Below, in pieces: positions 52,761 to 64,000 of a stretch of DNA of 64,000 nt (position 1 is its first letter; every line of letters begins with the position of its first letter). The notes beneath the pieces are model-generated. The model worked only from the letters and a program-made list of their open reading frames with translations. It searched no databases and was not told where the DNA came from. Where the stretch lies: assembly GCF_013373865.1 (NCBI RefSeq), contig NC_050473.1, forward strand, positions 10,551,710 to 10,615,709, written 5' to 3'. The stretch comes from Monomorium pharaonis. Taxonomy: Eukaryota; Arthropoda; Insecta; Hymenoptera; Formicidae. Position numbers and translations under genes: made by a program.

Positions 52761-54697
52761 CGTTTTCATAATAAACGATCCTTTAATTTACGTCACTCTG
52801 TACGTCCCTGCAATAACCGGAATTATTGATTGCAAAATCCGCATCTTCACATCGTTATGATTCTAAAGAACAGATTGTTATCGCGGTTGAGGAAAGAATA
52901 GGCTTATCTAAAGCGCGTTTGCGGTGATATCAAAATTTTACAGAGATTTGGCTGAGACTTTGCAGCGCGGCGTTTCTCTCGTTATTGGGCTCGCGCGCGA
53001 ATCGCCGCGAAAGAAACTCAAAGATCGCGACAAAGAGAGAGAAGGAACTCGAACGAGTGGGGCACACGGGGTTTCGCTCGCATGTATTTCTGCGTGTTCG
53101 CAGAAGCAGCTGCGCAACACGCGGAGGATCTATTTTAGTCCTTGCCGCGAATCGCGCCGCGCACACGAGGACGCCGCGACGGGTTTTTGCGAAAACCTCA
53201 TATTTCTCGCGGCGTTCCTTTCGTTCTGCGGGCGCCGCCGACATAATTGGCGATCATTCCGCATTTAAACGCGTGGCGCGCGCTTCACGCAGAGATGCCC
53301 GTCTCGTTCTTCCCTCTTTTTTTTTTTTATTACTAGAAGAAAACTCGTTTCTTGTTGAAAATTTGCATCAACCTTCCGGCCTCTTGCCAATTAGGATCGA
53401 ATGAAGGTCGATGACGATTATAATCGATTTAATTAACGAAGCGATGATTTTTTTTTATTGGTATAGCATGATTTGGAAATTTATTATTATAAAAAGAACG
53501 AGAGGAAAAGGAAGCAATTAGTGTTTTTGAGGCAGCTGTGATCCAACGACACGTGCTGCGTTCAGGAGTTGGATTCTTTGTTCTATCGAAGGTTCTTTTT
53601 TTTTTTTACTTTTTAACATCAATATTGTCATTAATAACGTCGAATTTATAGTATCTGGTAGAGTCATTCACAACGTAATAGATAGAGCGCAATTAATTAA
53701 ATTAATTGAAGATCGATTTTACAATTTTATTAAATCACCAGCGTCTGTTGTCGCGATTAAACCACCGGTAGGATGCCAGCGCACGGTGCTGACAAACACG
53801 ACTTTGATCCCGTCGATATTCCAATTGGATTTCGTCACACAATGCCCAGGCCCGATTGTGCGTTCGAGATATAGGGCCGAGGATCTCATTGTTAAGATCG
53901 AAAGATCGAGGCGAGGGTGATTCTCTCTCGTACGACGAGCAAGTTTACACTCGATAAGCCAGCCGCCGCGCTCAACACCCGCCTGTTGCGTCGTGCGACA
54001 ACTGGTTCGCTTTACGGTTGCCGTAAATTAATTTTAATGATCCGCTCGCGTAGTGATTTATCACGTGAGATCACACACCTCGCGCCAGTCACTTTGCAAA
54101 TGACTTACAAAGAGGTGTGCGCATGTCCCACGCGACGAGAATGCTTTTCTTTGTAGGATCTGTCTGTGCGCATGTGCGGTCGACTTTAATTTTTTTTTTT
54201 TTTTTTTCAACGGTAATTGCAGTTCAGCCGAAATTATTGCAATATGTAAAATACGGTCACCGCCATTAACGGCGTCGTAAAGAATCAAGCTGCGCTTATA
54301 TTCTAAACGTTGCACTTTTTCACGGTGGTACAAATGAAAAGGGGTATGCGGACAACCGCAAAGTGACCCGCGAGGAGGTGCGTTTTTCATCTTGCGCTTC
54401 CTGAAAACAAATTCGAACTTTGTCCGATAAAGAAATCTCGCGCGTCGATTTCCGAGACCGCATGCGTCAGTGGAGAAATAAAATGGTAACTAAACCGCGC
54501 GAGGGAATGGCCGTCGGCAGGCATAAATTATCACTAATACGCTCGCGTATTGTTCCGTGGCATTGATTCCACGTGTGTCGGACGTATGCGCACGTGCGTG
54601 ATGCTTTTCTTTACTCGTAAACTCGGTTGCAAATGCGATAGAGCGATCATCCGCTTCTTCACCTCGCTCTAAACCGCTTTTCGTTTCGCTCTCGCAG
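52761..54697. other. Non-coding stretch upstream of the NTAN1 coding exons
   Basis: Mixed-GC DNA with open frames in several overlapping frames near 52.9-53.4 kb and 54.5-54.9 kb, none with a domain. The last 30 bases form a pyrimidine-rich acceptor (TTTCGCTCTCGCAG) directly before the NTAN1 start codon. Confidence 0.5.
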
Positions 54698-57600
54698 GAT
54701 GGTGCTGGTGGTGGGCGGGGTGGTCCTGCAGGAAGAGATTCCTGCGGACAGCAGGTCCTTGTACGCGGCCCATCCGGTGTACCGCGAGAGCGCGGCCCAG
54801 CTGCACTCGATGCCGGCGAAGCTCGTGGGCCCGGTGGGCCTCCTCTACGTGCAACAGCGAGAAATGGCCGCGACGCTGCCGCACGATAGTAAGTACGATG
54901 CAATCTCGACGAGTCGTCGAGCTGTGGAGCCAGGTAAACGAGCACGGTCAAACACAGACGTGCGACTTAATTGTCTTGATGAATGCGACACCGCTGGCAA
55001 ACGTTTACCTTTGTTTGAGTTTTTTTGTTTTTTTTTTTTTTAATTAAGAGTTGCTTCTGTATCACACACTTGGGTCGATCAATTAGATGTTGAATGAAAT
55101 TATAAATATTTTAGTAAATTTACGTACTTTTTAAGCTGTACGATACAGAATCGATTATCTTAGATTGTATTATCTTACTTCCACTTTTCCTCAAATGTTT
55201 ATTACACCGTCGCTCACGAAAGTGTGAGTACACGATGTGTAAATCTGTATGTAAGTGTCTACGTGGTGTATCCGTAGCTCGAATCCACGAGTTTTGCTGG
55301 CTCCCCAAATGACTGTGCGGATCAGTTGTCTCCCTGCGGGAGAGAAAAGCAATCTTTCCTCGGAAAGTAATCTCTCTCGTGGCGTTCTGTCGGAGAGAAT
55401 ATGTTACTGATGCAATAGCCACGCGATCTCCATGTTATCTCTCGAAGAGATATCGAATTATTACCGGAGCTACTTTTGCCGCGCGATATCGCGGGATTGA
55501 CGCAATCCGCCAACCTACCACTGTGATTACCACGCTCGATTACGAGAATAAAGGAAAAAAAAAAAAAAGAATCGCCGCGCGAGCGATAAATCAGCGGATG
55601 CTGAGCATTATTTTGCGCGTTATCGGGCAACTATAAATTACAGTTCAATTTTTTTCAATGATAATGTAACTCTGAAAAATAACCGATTCATTATTATATT
55701 GGAATAACAACGGTGCGGTAAATTTCGTAACGGGGCATATCTTTTCCACGTGCTTTCGAGCACGCTAAGTCTTCTGGATGAATCTGGTCGCGTTTCGCAA
55801 TGGCGATTTCCTTATCTCTCTTTCTCGGAATACACATAAAATCTTTATCAGCAATCTTTATCGAGAAATAAAGCTATCGCATAAAAAGCCACCGTTACTC
55901 TCGCGTGTGTAACGTAGCGTAAATAGTGTAATGTAACATATTATGTTAAAAATATACTGAACTTACGAATCGTTTAGATGACTCGTACTTTTCTTCTAAA
56001 ATATATCCCTGTTTTAATTTTTTAATTTTCACGACATGTGACAGTGCAATAATCATTTGAGGAAAAGTGAAAGCGATATAAACCCGATGACAAGAATAAT
56101 AAGCAAGAATACGAGTGGGAATATTGTTTCTCTTGCAAACATGAGAGAGATCTTAATATCTTTCTTCGTAAAATAACAATCGTCGAAACGTCAGGCAAAA
56201 ATGTATTTTACATAATTATGGAAAGTTTCTATGCCGCATCGAGACGAATAATTTTAACAATCCTTTCGAAGCGCCATATTTGCTCGTTGCAATACCGATC
56301 GATTATTCTTTTTCCCCGCTTTACAGAGAACGTGAGCATCCTCGGTTCGGACGACATGACCACATGCATAATCGTTATCGTCAGGCATTCCGGTGAGTAT
56401 ATTTGAAAGTACAATCATGCTCATTATAAAATAGCTGCCGGTTGCATATAAATGGCTGCTTGCGGCACAACAATGAAAAGAAAAAGAGGTCGGAATAACG
56501 CAATGATAAAGCTCAACTGTTGTTTGATCGGTATCACGTCATTGGATAACTTAATAAGAAACTCCCAGAGTATTACACCACCGATTTTAACACACATGTT
56601 AGATTTTTTCACGAAATTGAAATTGATTTTGAAAGAGAAATACCTGGAAAGTTTTTAAAACTTTTATCCCGTAAGAAAACTTTAATTCAAAGTTTTAAGA
56701 CGGTTATTAGAGTTATTTTATTAAATAAAGAGTCTAACTAGGTTTTCAATTTTTCAATCAAATGCAATTCCGAAAAAGTTTAAGTTTAAATTAATTTAAG
56801 TTGAGAAAAACTAATGCTCGAAAATATCAAATATGAATATTATGAGCATCTTGTTTGGAAATTATTTTACAAAAAATTACAAAAAGTACAGAAAATGTAA
56901 GTAGGAGGAAAGTAAAGAGTCGTTAAGAGAAATCTTATCATAATCTGCCTAACTCGATCTGTAAATTATTCGCCGGCTAACGAGAAAAATATTGTGAAAT
57001 ATAGTTAAGCTGAGAACTGTGGTGAATCCATGATCATCTTCAGGTTTTCCGTTATATCACTTTTTCTTTGTTTTCAAGCCTACAATAAATTTACCTTTGC
57101 ACGATTATTGACTCTTCCATGAGATAACAACTAATCGCAAAATGCGAAACACTACTGCTTTCGAAAGACGAGCCATTTAATAGAACCAGTTCCGCCACTC
57201 GAGCTCAAGGAAAAAAGTGCTGATTCATCTTACGATTTGCATTCATATCACAAAGTCATTTAAATGCCTTGCTAATTCTACAACATCAAATTTAAAGAGC
57301 TTTGAAGGAAATAATTGCAAATTTATGAGCTATAATATTTGCGCAATTTTCAATGACGCCGTTTTTTAATATTAACAAAAGTACAAGTAAAGAATCGCTA
57401 TAATCTCGTGTACTCTCGTGGGCGTTAGAAATCTATTGAAATGACCATACAATTATTTTTTAATAAGTTATTTCGTCAACTCGCCATTTATACTATACAA
57501 ATCATACGATTTTCAAAAATGTTTAAAATATTTAAATTTGTTCGAATAATAACACATTTTGTGTTACACGAAAGAGCCTATGTTACATTGTATTACATTT

Positions 57601-60100
57601 CCCAACGAGACTATCGGATACGTTTCCCTTCAGCTTTCTCCTGCTGAGGCGACAGTGCATCGCGACATTAGCTGGGTGGCTCCGATCGCCTTAAGGTTGC
57701 GCGTGAATAATGGCCGAAATAGAAAGCGACTGCGAAAATATGGTAATTAAATAACAGTTTGCGACATAAAAGTTTTTTGTCGCAATGTTCCTACCGTTCG
57801 TTTTTCGTTACTTTGTTCATTCGCGCAGGAATTCAGAATTAATTGTTAAAATCAATTATTATCGCTTTTGTAATCAATTAATAACGTACGAAACACTTAA
57901 TAATGCATCAATCGCATTCTTAAATATCTCTTTTAACATCGCACATTTACACGTTATCCATCGTTACTATTCACTTCACTTCATTTTTATTTCTTAAGAT
58001 AACGTTAAATCGCATTTAACAAACCGTGACTCGAATCTACTGAATTGTTTTAATGCGATGTAAGCGTTTTTTATCATCGTTCGCGATTCGGTGATGTATA
58101 AAATGGTGAGAGGACGAATACGTTAGTTTGTTTGCGGTTAATTATTATGGAGCCGTAATTACTCGTCTGGTAGCGATATTTAAACACTCGAAAATTAATC
58201 TCCCTTTTAATCGGTACATTCTTTTCGCGAGGGGAAAACATTACAAAAGATAATAGCGCATAAGCTGTGATAGCTCTCATTTAGCCACGTTTTGATATTT
58301 ATTTCTCTCGATTGATCTCTTAAACGGCGGTAAATACGCCGTTAAACTCCCTGGTCAACAACATAAATAATAGTAACAATAAAAGTACAAAATTTCTTCA
58401 TAAGACATTATATCGAGGCTAATTCGCTAAGCAGACAATTGTTATTAACACAAATATTTTATATTCAAGCATAATTAATATAAATGATATTTTGTACACA
58501 TCCCGTAATACATACTAGTATGTTTTACATAATACATATAATATACGAATAATATTATAATTATTTTCTAAATAATTATATGTAATCGCTTATAATAAAT
58601 AACCTGGTTACTCAGTTTTAGTATCGTAAGGACTTCGAATATCGCATCTTTGAATGATGGCTTTCAGGCTCGGGCGCCGCCGCTCTAGGCGCATCTCGAC
58701 GGTAACGGAACGGATGATGCCGCGACGGCGATGACCCAGAGGGTAACGGAACTCACCCTCGGATATCCCGAAGGTCGCCTGGAACTACAAATGGTCGGCG
58801 GTTATTCCGATCCTAGAAATTACTCCGAGGGAATATTCTACAAGATACTTTGTACGCACATGAAAATGTATCTTTGATTCAGCATTCTTATTATCCGGAA
58901 GAAACATCTATGGCTCAGAAAGAGCTTCTAAGATTTTTATTAAGCACGTATAAATCAGCAGAAATAATTATGCCTTGCATCCTCTGTTCCTTATTTGTAG
59001 TGAGTCTTAAATTACGATGTTATTTTTTTGAAAAAGAAAACCAAACGTTCAATCAAGATCGACTGAACGAAATTAATGCGCAAACTTGACTTGAGGAACG
59101 ACATTGAATTACATAGAAATGCCGGAGTTTTTTGAGCAATTGTTAAATTGGATAATATCTAAAGTAGAACAAAATTGCTTCGGCTTTGTCTATAGGATAT
59201 TAATTGGACCGATCATCTTCTAGCCGCATTTCACAAACAACCGGTGGAGATCGATCTTACCCTTGTGCTGCGTGGGCGAGCTGAATACCACCGTAAGAGG
59301 TGGAATTCATTGGCCGATGATCTACGGTATCGGGCTGAACGTAAAGACGGGCGAGATCTTTCCTGCAACTTTCCCCGACAAAGGCCCAGAACAGGCATTG
59401 AGGTGCGCTAGACAATTGACCGGGGGTCAACAGGTGCGTGTACGCAACGTTTGCATTAACGATATTATTGTAGCTGGATAAGACTTACGGCTTACAAGTA
59501 AAACAAAAAAAAATTCTAACTTTTAATTCCATAAATGAATATGTTAAATAAAATATTTATAATTGCTTTTAATCGATTTATAATATTACAAGCGTGATAT
59601 CAAATTATTCTGTGCAGTGCATACTGTCAATTGTATGTGTATATTTTGTTTACATGTACAGGTTTTGGACATATACGATTGCGGTCTAGGATTACTTAGA
59701 ATCGGCCCATTTAACTATGATCCTTTGCGTGGCGTGGATCTCTGGCTGGCACAAACTGATCAGTTCATTTTGCAGCACCTGTCTACGTCACCGGAAGTGG
59801 AGCAACCACACTTCGTATCGCAGGTAATGCCGTTTGGAACACTGTGCGACATCGTTATCGTATCGTTAGCTCCTCGAGGGGACCATGAAAGCGGCGACAC
59901 AGAAAGCATTAGACAAATCCAATTGCGTTGCGCTTCCCACGCGTCATTAAGCAGCGACGAAATTTCTGTTTCAGGTGCGGGCGACACTCAAGTATATCCA
60001 AGACAATCAATTTCCGGCCGTCACCGTCTTCCGAGACAACAGACCTCATTACTATCGTCGAGACGAAGCCACCGGTGTCTGGCAGCCGGTACGATACTAA
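54698..60100 (+). CDS. NTAN1: Protein N-terminal asparagine amidohydrolase (NTAN1), six exons, two apparent +1 frameshifts
   Basis: The enzyme deamidates N-terminal Asn to Asp, creating a substrate for arginylation and the Arg/N-degron ubiquitin pathway. Exons: 54698-54888 (ATG 54699), 56327-56392, 58668-58851, 59224-59433, 59662-59823 and 59975-60100 (TAA 60098-60100), all GT-AG. Family landmarks: VGPVGLLYVQQREMA, ILGSDDMTTC with the expected catalytic Cys, VRHSG, LVGG-like MVGGYSD, VGELN, WPMIYGIGLNVKTGEIFPA, RIGPFNYDP, LSTSPEVEQPHFV. Two extra bases break the frame: one in GGCG at 58688-58691 (between the GSGAAAL and HLDG blocks) and one in CTTG at 59262-59265 (between EIDLTL and CCVGELN). 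Without those two bases the product would be 311 residues, almost exactly the family length (human 310). Splice sites and all other codons are intact, which suggests sequence error or a very young lesion more than an old pseudogene. The identity itself is clear. Confidence 0.9.
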
Positions 60101-60606
60101 AGATTCAATAAGCCACGGATTCAATTTAGGATTTGCGTGGTGATTGTTCGAGGAAATTTTCGAGCGACACGAAGTATAATAATTAAATTTGCGAATCGAC
60201 GAAGCGTACGGAGCAGGACGATTAGGAATTTAAATCAATTAATTGAATTTGATACTGGCGCCTTCTGGAGATGGCAGTGTCTTCGCCGAAGTTGTTTAAG
60301 CCCTAATGAGTCCGTTTGAAAAAGATTTGTGACTCGCATTTACGATTAGCGAGCAAATTGCGGAAGTTGGCGTGCAATAATTGCAGCCTTCGTCGGCTGG
60401 CAATTATCTGTGATCGACGAGAAAAGGACGTCCGATCGAAAGGAAGCCGTGGGATCGAGTATCGATCGAAGTGATCGTAATCAGCGTGTTGGTCGATGCT
60501 TTAAGGCCTGCTCACACCGGAAGACGTCTCACGAGCCGTGTTGAAACCAAGAATGCGAATCAGCATGTGGATTAGGCATTATCAAATGCGATTTGTAATA
60601 TTTATA

Positions 60607-60612
60607 AATAAA
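60607..60612 (+). terminator. Poly(A) signal AATAAA for NTAN1
   Basis: This canonical AATAAA lies about 505 bp beyond the NTAN1 TAA and is the first good signal in the AT-rich 3' flank. Use is inferred. Confidence 0.5.
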
Positions 60613-60644
60613 ATTATCAGACAGTGTAGTTTAGTATCGTAAAC

Positions 60645-60693
60645 TAATATGAAAAATAAAATAAAACAATCTTTTATTTTATTTTTCATATTA
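60645..60693. repeat. Perfect 22-bp inverted repeat with 5-nt loop
   Basis: AATATGAAAAATAAAATAAA and its exact complement flank the loop CAATC (60667-60671), giving a 22-bp mismatch-free stem just 33 bp past the NTAN1 poly(A) signal. AT-rich composition makes such stems less surprising, but length and perfection stand out here. Confidence 0.8.
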
Positions 60694-61231
60694 AAGACTT
60701 TAGGAAAAATAAAATTAAATAAAAATAATTTTTTGACAATTTTCCGAAAATTTTAATATGTATTATTCTGCATTGAGAGAAAGAGACGCAGATAATGCAT
60801 ATTTTGCTTAGGTTTTGCATAATATTTTATATATATATTCGATACATTTTTAAAAAAATGATATAATAGATGAGATTTTCCTGTCATACAATTGTCGTAA
60901 AAAGTTTTCGATGATTTTATCGAAATTGCTTTAGATAAATTTTTACAAAGCAAAAGATTAAGACTACTTCAATTCTTCAATTAAAGAAGAAAAAGTAAAA
61001 ATTACTAATAATAATGTTAAACTATATTGCAGATACAATACATAAACAATTCATCCATTCTCAAATTAAATTTTACAAATGGCAGTTTAAATTGATCTTT
61101 AATTAGAGATTTTTTTAATTACCCGCGGGCTATGATCAGAAATTCTAGACAAAAAATTGCCGCACAAGCAACTGAATCGATAATCGAACTTCGACTTTTC
61201 ATTTGTTAAGCAACTTTTCTTTTATAACCTA

Positions 61232-61257
61232 ATATATATATATATATATATATATAT
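61232..61257. repeat. (TA)n microsatellite
   Basis: About thirteen TA units. Confidence 0.92.
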
Positions 61258-62221
61258 GACTGTTAAAAAATCTTACAAAGAAATAGAAAAGAATTTTATA
61301 TAATAATATACAAATACTCTTTCTCTTTCTTTATTACATATACACTTTATATCTTTTAAAAAGTAACATACATGCATTTATATTAGCGTGCTCACGACAA
61401 CTTCAGTTGTGAATAGGCCAACACGTGCTGAATATATTGGCATTGTTGAATTTTATCTTTTTGTTATCTAATGAGATTTGCTATTATATTACGTGGACTA
61501 CGGTCGATTTTTGGTCATTACTATAAGGTGTTATTAGTCGTACGCAATTGTTATTTCATCATTGAACGTTCTCTCCGTATTAAACTTTCTTCGTTGCCAG
61601 AGCGTGAAAATAATGACACTCTTATTGCGCATTTAGCTAAATATAACTCATTTCCTTTACATCACGTGCAATCGTCGTGTCAAATAACTAACTCGATAAT
61701 AAAGTAAAATCTCATTTGGTGCTATAAGTGCGGGACTAAAAGCACGATTCTATGTACACGTGCGCGAGGACATTTGTCTTTTTACTTTTTTCTTCTAGTT
61801 TTGTTTTTTTAGTCGAATTGTGAAAGTTTGAACAACGAATAATTCCGCACTTGCCATAATAAGAGGAAGAAAGTTAGACGAAAGGTAGAGAGGTGAAGTA
61901 GAAGAGATGATGTATATATATTTTCAGGGTTGTGCCCGAGTCTTTCGGGTGAGGGAAAGTTCCTTTGCCTCGGTGTAATTATTTCCGCGAAAGAAACACA
62001 GAACGTGGAATCCCTCCAAAAGTTTATACGCAAATTAGTGATTGTATACAAACTGTTGATGTCTCGCGGGAATTTTGCTAAATTTTGTATAAATATTACA
62101 TGTCGAAAAACATCTCTTTCAATTTTTTGACTCGCAGAATACTTGAGCAATTGCGTTTAATTATTAACGTAGGATAAATGTTCAAGGTAAAACGATTTCC
62201 ATTGTATCATTGAATGACTTA

Positions 62222-62366
62222 GGCTGGTATTCATAGTCGAATCTTATTTAAAGATCGTCTCAAGCAATGTCTTAAGATGCTAATACGGCTCTGTGATTGG
62301 CTGATGGCATCTTAAGACAGTACTTAAGATGATCTTAAATATAAGATCCGACTATGAATACTGGCC
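62222..62366. mobile_element. PIF/Harbinger-type MITE with TTA target duplication, 145 bp
   Basis: The left end begins GGCTGGTATTCATAGTCG and the right, reverse-complemented, begins GGCCAGTATTCATAGTCG. Both arms continue ATCTTAT, AAGATC and CTTAAGATGC for nearly 60 nt with few differences. TTA flanks both sides (62219-62221 and 62367-62369). GG-starting inverted ends, a TTA target duplication and small non-coding size are the hallmarks of Tourist-like PIF/Harbinger MITEs. The assignment to that superfamily is an inference from these features. Confidence 0.8.
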
Positions 62367-64000
62367 TTAAATATGCGAGACCGATGCGTACGAAATTGTA
62401 GAGATTAATATTAAAACAAAATGCATAATATAATGGGGTAATTCCACTCTGAAGATCGTGCAAATGTCCGATATAGATTTTCCTACTTGTTAGAAAGCAC
62501 AGGCATGCGGTCGCGATCAAAGAATCAAAATAACGAGGCCTTCCCTTGCCTGTGGATTCATCGATTTAGCCGAAAGGTAATCACCCTCCAGATAGCATTC
62601 GAGAGCACAGCTCTACGGCAAAAAATTTAATATTTCAACACTTAAATATAATTTTTATGAAATTAATCATAACATTATTATTGAGTGTTTTCTCTATTGG
62701 GTTAAATATACACAATAACGAAATTTATTTTTCAAATAATACATGAAAATTTTTTTATAAAGCTATGGTCTCGAAGCTTTGAAGTAGTGCGTAAAGGAAG
62801 GGTGCGTTCACAATTTTCCATTGTTCTAGTGATACATAAACTAATTAAGGTTGATATTAATAATAATGATGACGATTATCATGATACTGCTGATGATAAT
62901 GATATTTCCTAGAAATCGAAGAGATATATTTTTACTATATTATGTAAAGAAAAAAAAAAGAGCGAATACACTCGCGAAAATGACGAACCTCTCAGGATCG
63001 AACTTGCGACCTGCTTTCTCTTACCATTCGATCTACGCGAGTAGAAGAAGAGTATGACGGGTGGTTTGCCACTTTGTTGCTTCTGCCAGGAAAATATACG
63101 GCTTTTCTTGCTTACGTCATGAAAACTTCCCGGTGCAGCAGTACAAGTTACATATATACTTCTCTTTTCTTTTAAGTCCACCATATTGTTTTTTCCCCAC
63201 CTTTTTCTGCCCGTACTTTCTCCTTTCTTCTCACGGTAATCTTTCCGTTTGATCTCTATCGCATTCTTTCTCGCGTTACGCAGACGCAATCTTACTACAT
63301 AATATTATTTGGTGATATATTTATACAATAAACGATGATAGGTTATAAAGCAACATTTGTGTATATTATTTCATAATATCCTATAAGATTAAACGTTCGG
63401 GATGACAGCCGATCTTGATCTATCGATGAATTAATGCCTGCCTATTTGTCGATGATAAATGATCTCTTGCAGCCGATCTAATCGCGAGGTGTTTGCGAAT
63501 AGGACGCGCGACTCAGTAGGATCAACTTGCTGAGAAACCACTGAACAGAGACTGGTAACAACATCGTTAACAAAGTTGCGGACTGCTGCACAGTATGTAA
63601 TAGTAAACTATTACGTAAGTAAACCACCGCATCGCGAGGAGAAAGGAGCGTTCGCGCGCATTATCACGGCCTCATGATTATTAAATATCAAACGCAATTA
63701 TTGGATATTGATTAATAGGTTTAGACGGAGAGGACTTTGGTTTAAGTATTATTCGAGAAAACGGAAGTTATATAATAAAATAGTTCGTATTTTATTTTGA
63801 TTTATTTATAATATTATATTTATTAAAATTATTATACTTTAAAATTATTAAAATGTAGTAAAATATTTTCTTTGCAATGTTATTAAATATGGAAGGAGTG
63901 GAAATTACGCAAGAAGAAATTGGATAACGTAAAAGATTTTGGATTGTATTAATTTATCGAAGTAGGAAAAGCCGAGATTTGTAGCTTTTAATCGCGATAT
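62367..64000. other. AT-rich intergenic DNA to the window end
   Basis: No protein-coding gene is supported. It contains a tRNA-like sequence around 62.95-63.05 kb (listed separately) and a GATGAT-rich patch near 62.86-62.91 kb. Confidence 0.55.
62950..63042 (-). other. tRNA-like / tRNA-derived SINE-like sequence with Pol III box motifs
   Basis: On the minus strand an A-box-like TAGATCGAATGG (63035-63024) is followed about 30 nt later by a B-box-like AGTTCGATCC (63004-62995), then, after some 35 nt, by a run of ten T (62959-62950), a Pol III stop. The box spacing is shorter than the roughly 44 nt of a normal tRNA, and the T-arm stem does not pair well. It is therefore a tRNA-derived repeat or tRNA pseudogene, not a working tRNA. 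Confidence 0.35.

Larger units (their letters stand above)
60101..62221. other. NTAN1 3' UTR and AT-rich intergenic DNA
   Basis: No gene is supported after the NTAN1 stop. The first roughly 500 bp are the probable 3' UTR. Beyond come a perfect hairpin (60645-60693), a TA microsatellite (61232-61257) and AT-rich sequence with only short chance frames. Confidence 0.55.

Noticed and set aside
59196..59223. Alternative NTAN1 exon 4 start after CTATAG at 59195
   Set aside because: Joining it to the exon 3 donor at 58851 gives an immediate stop, whereas the acceptor CTTCTAG at 59223 restores frame and matches the family (KIL-SAFHKQ).

Overview
The window reads as insect nuclear DNA, most likely from a hymenopteran and plausibly an ant. 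The coding genes have short GT-AG introns. A large AT-rich non-coding tract is broken by CpG-rich promoter-like islands, dinucleotide and tetranucleotide microsatellites and small palindromic DNA transposons. The species call is an inference from overall texture. The gene identities rest on recognisable protein motifs.

Layout. (1) 1-3189, + strand: the 3' two thirds of a GH31 lysosomal alpha-glucosidase (acid alpha-glucosidase, GAA family) in 14 visible exons with tiny introns; both catalytic aspartate motifs are present and the 5' end lies outside the window. (2) 5926-8226, - strand: one exon encoding a 766-residue nuclear protein with ten C2H2 zinc fingers, convergent with the glucosidase. 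Its promoter and leader exon probably lie at 8.4-9.6 kb or at about 13.2-13.4 kb. (3) About 9.6-54.7 kb: some 45 kb with no convincing protein-coding exon. It holds CpG-rich islands, one strong candidate leader exon/promoter at 39.5 kb, many microsatellites and several MITE-like or foldback elements. (4) 54698-60100, + strand: protein N-terminal asparagine amidohydrolase (NTAN1) in six coding exons. It can be aligned along its whole length to the known family, but the sequence as given has two single-base frameshifts. (5) 60.1-64.0 kb: AT-rich intergenic DNA with a perfect 22-bp hairpin, a PIF/Harbinger-type MITE and a tRNA-like (Pol III box) sequence.

The three genes have no evident shared pathway: one degrades glycogen in lysosomes, one is probably a DNA-binding regulator, and one feeds the Arg/N-degron pathway. 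The points most worth a second look are the two +1 frameshifts in an otherwise intact NTAN1, its far-upstream candidate first exon with paired CACGTG boxes and a 9-codon upstream ORF, and a foldback element at 22.4-22.9 kb carrying six copies of one octamer. I found no convincing new multi-gene system.
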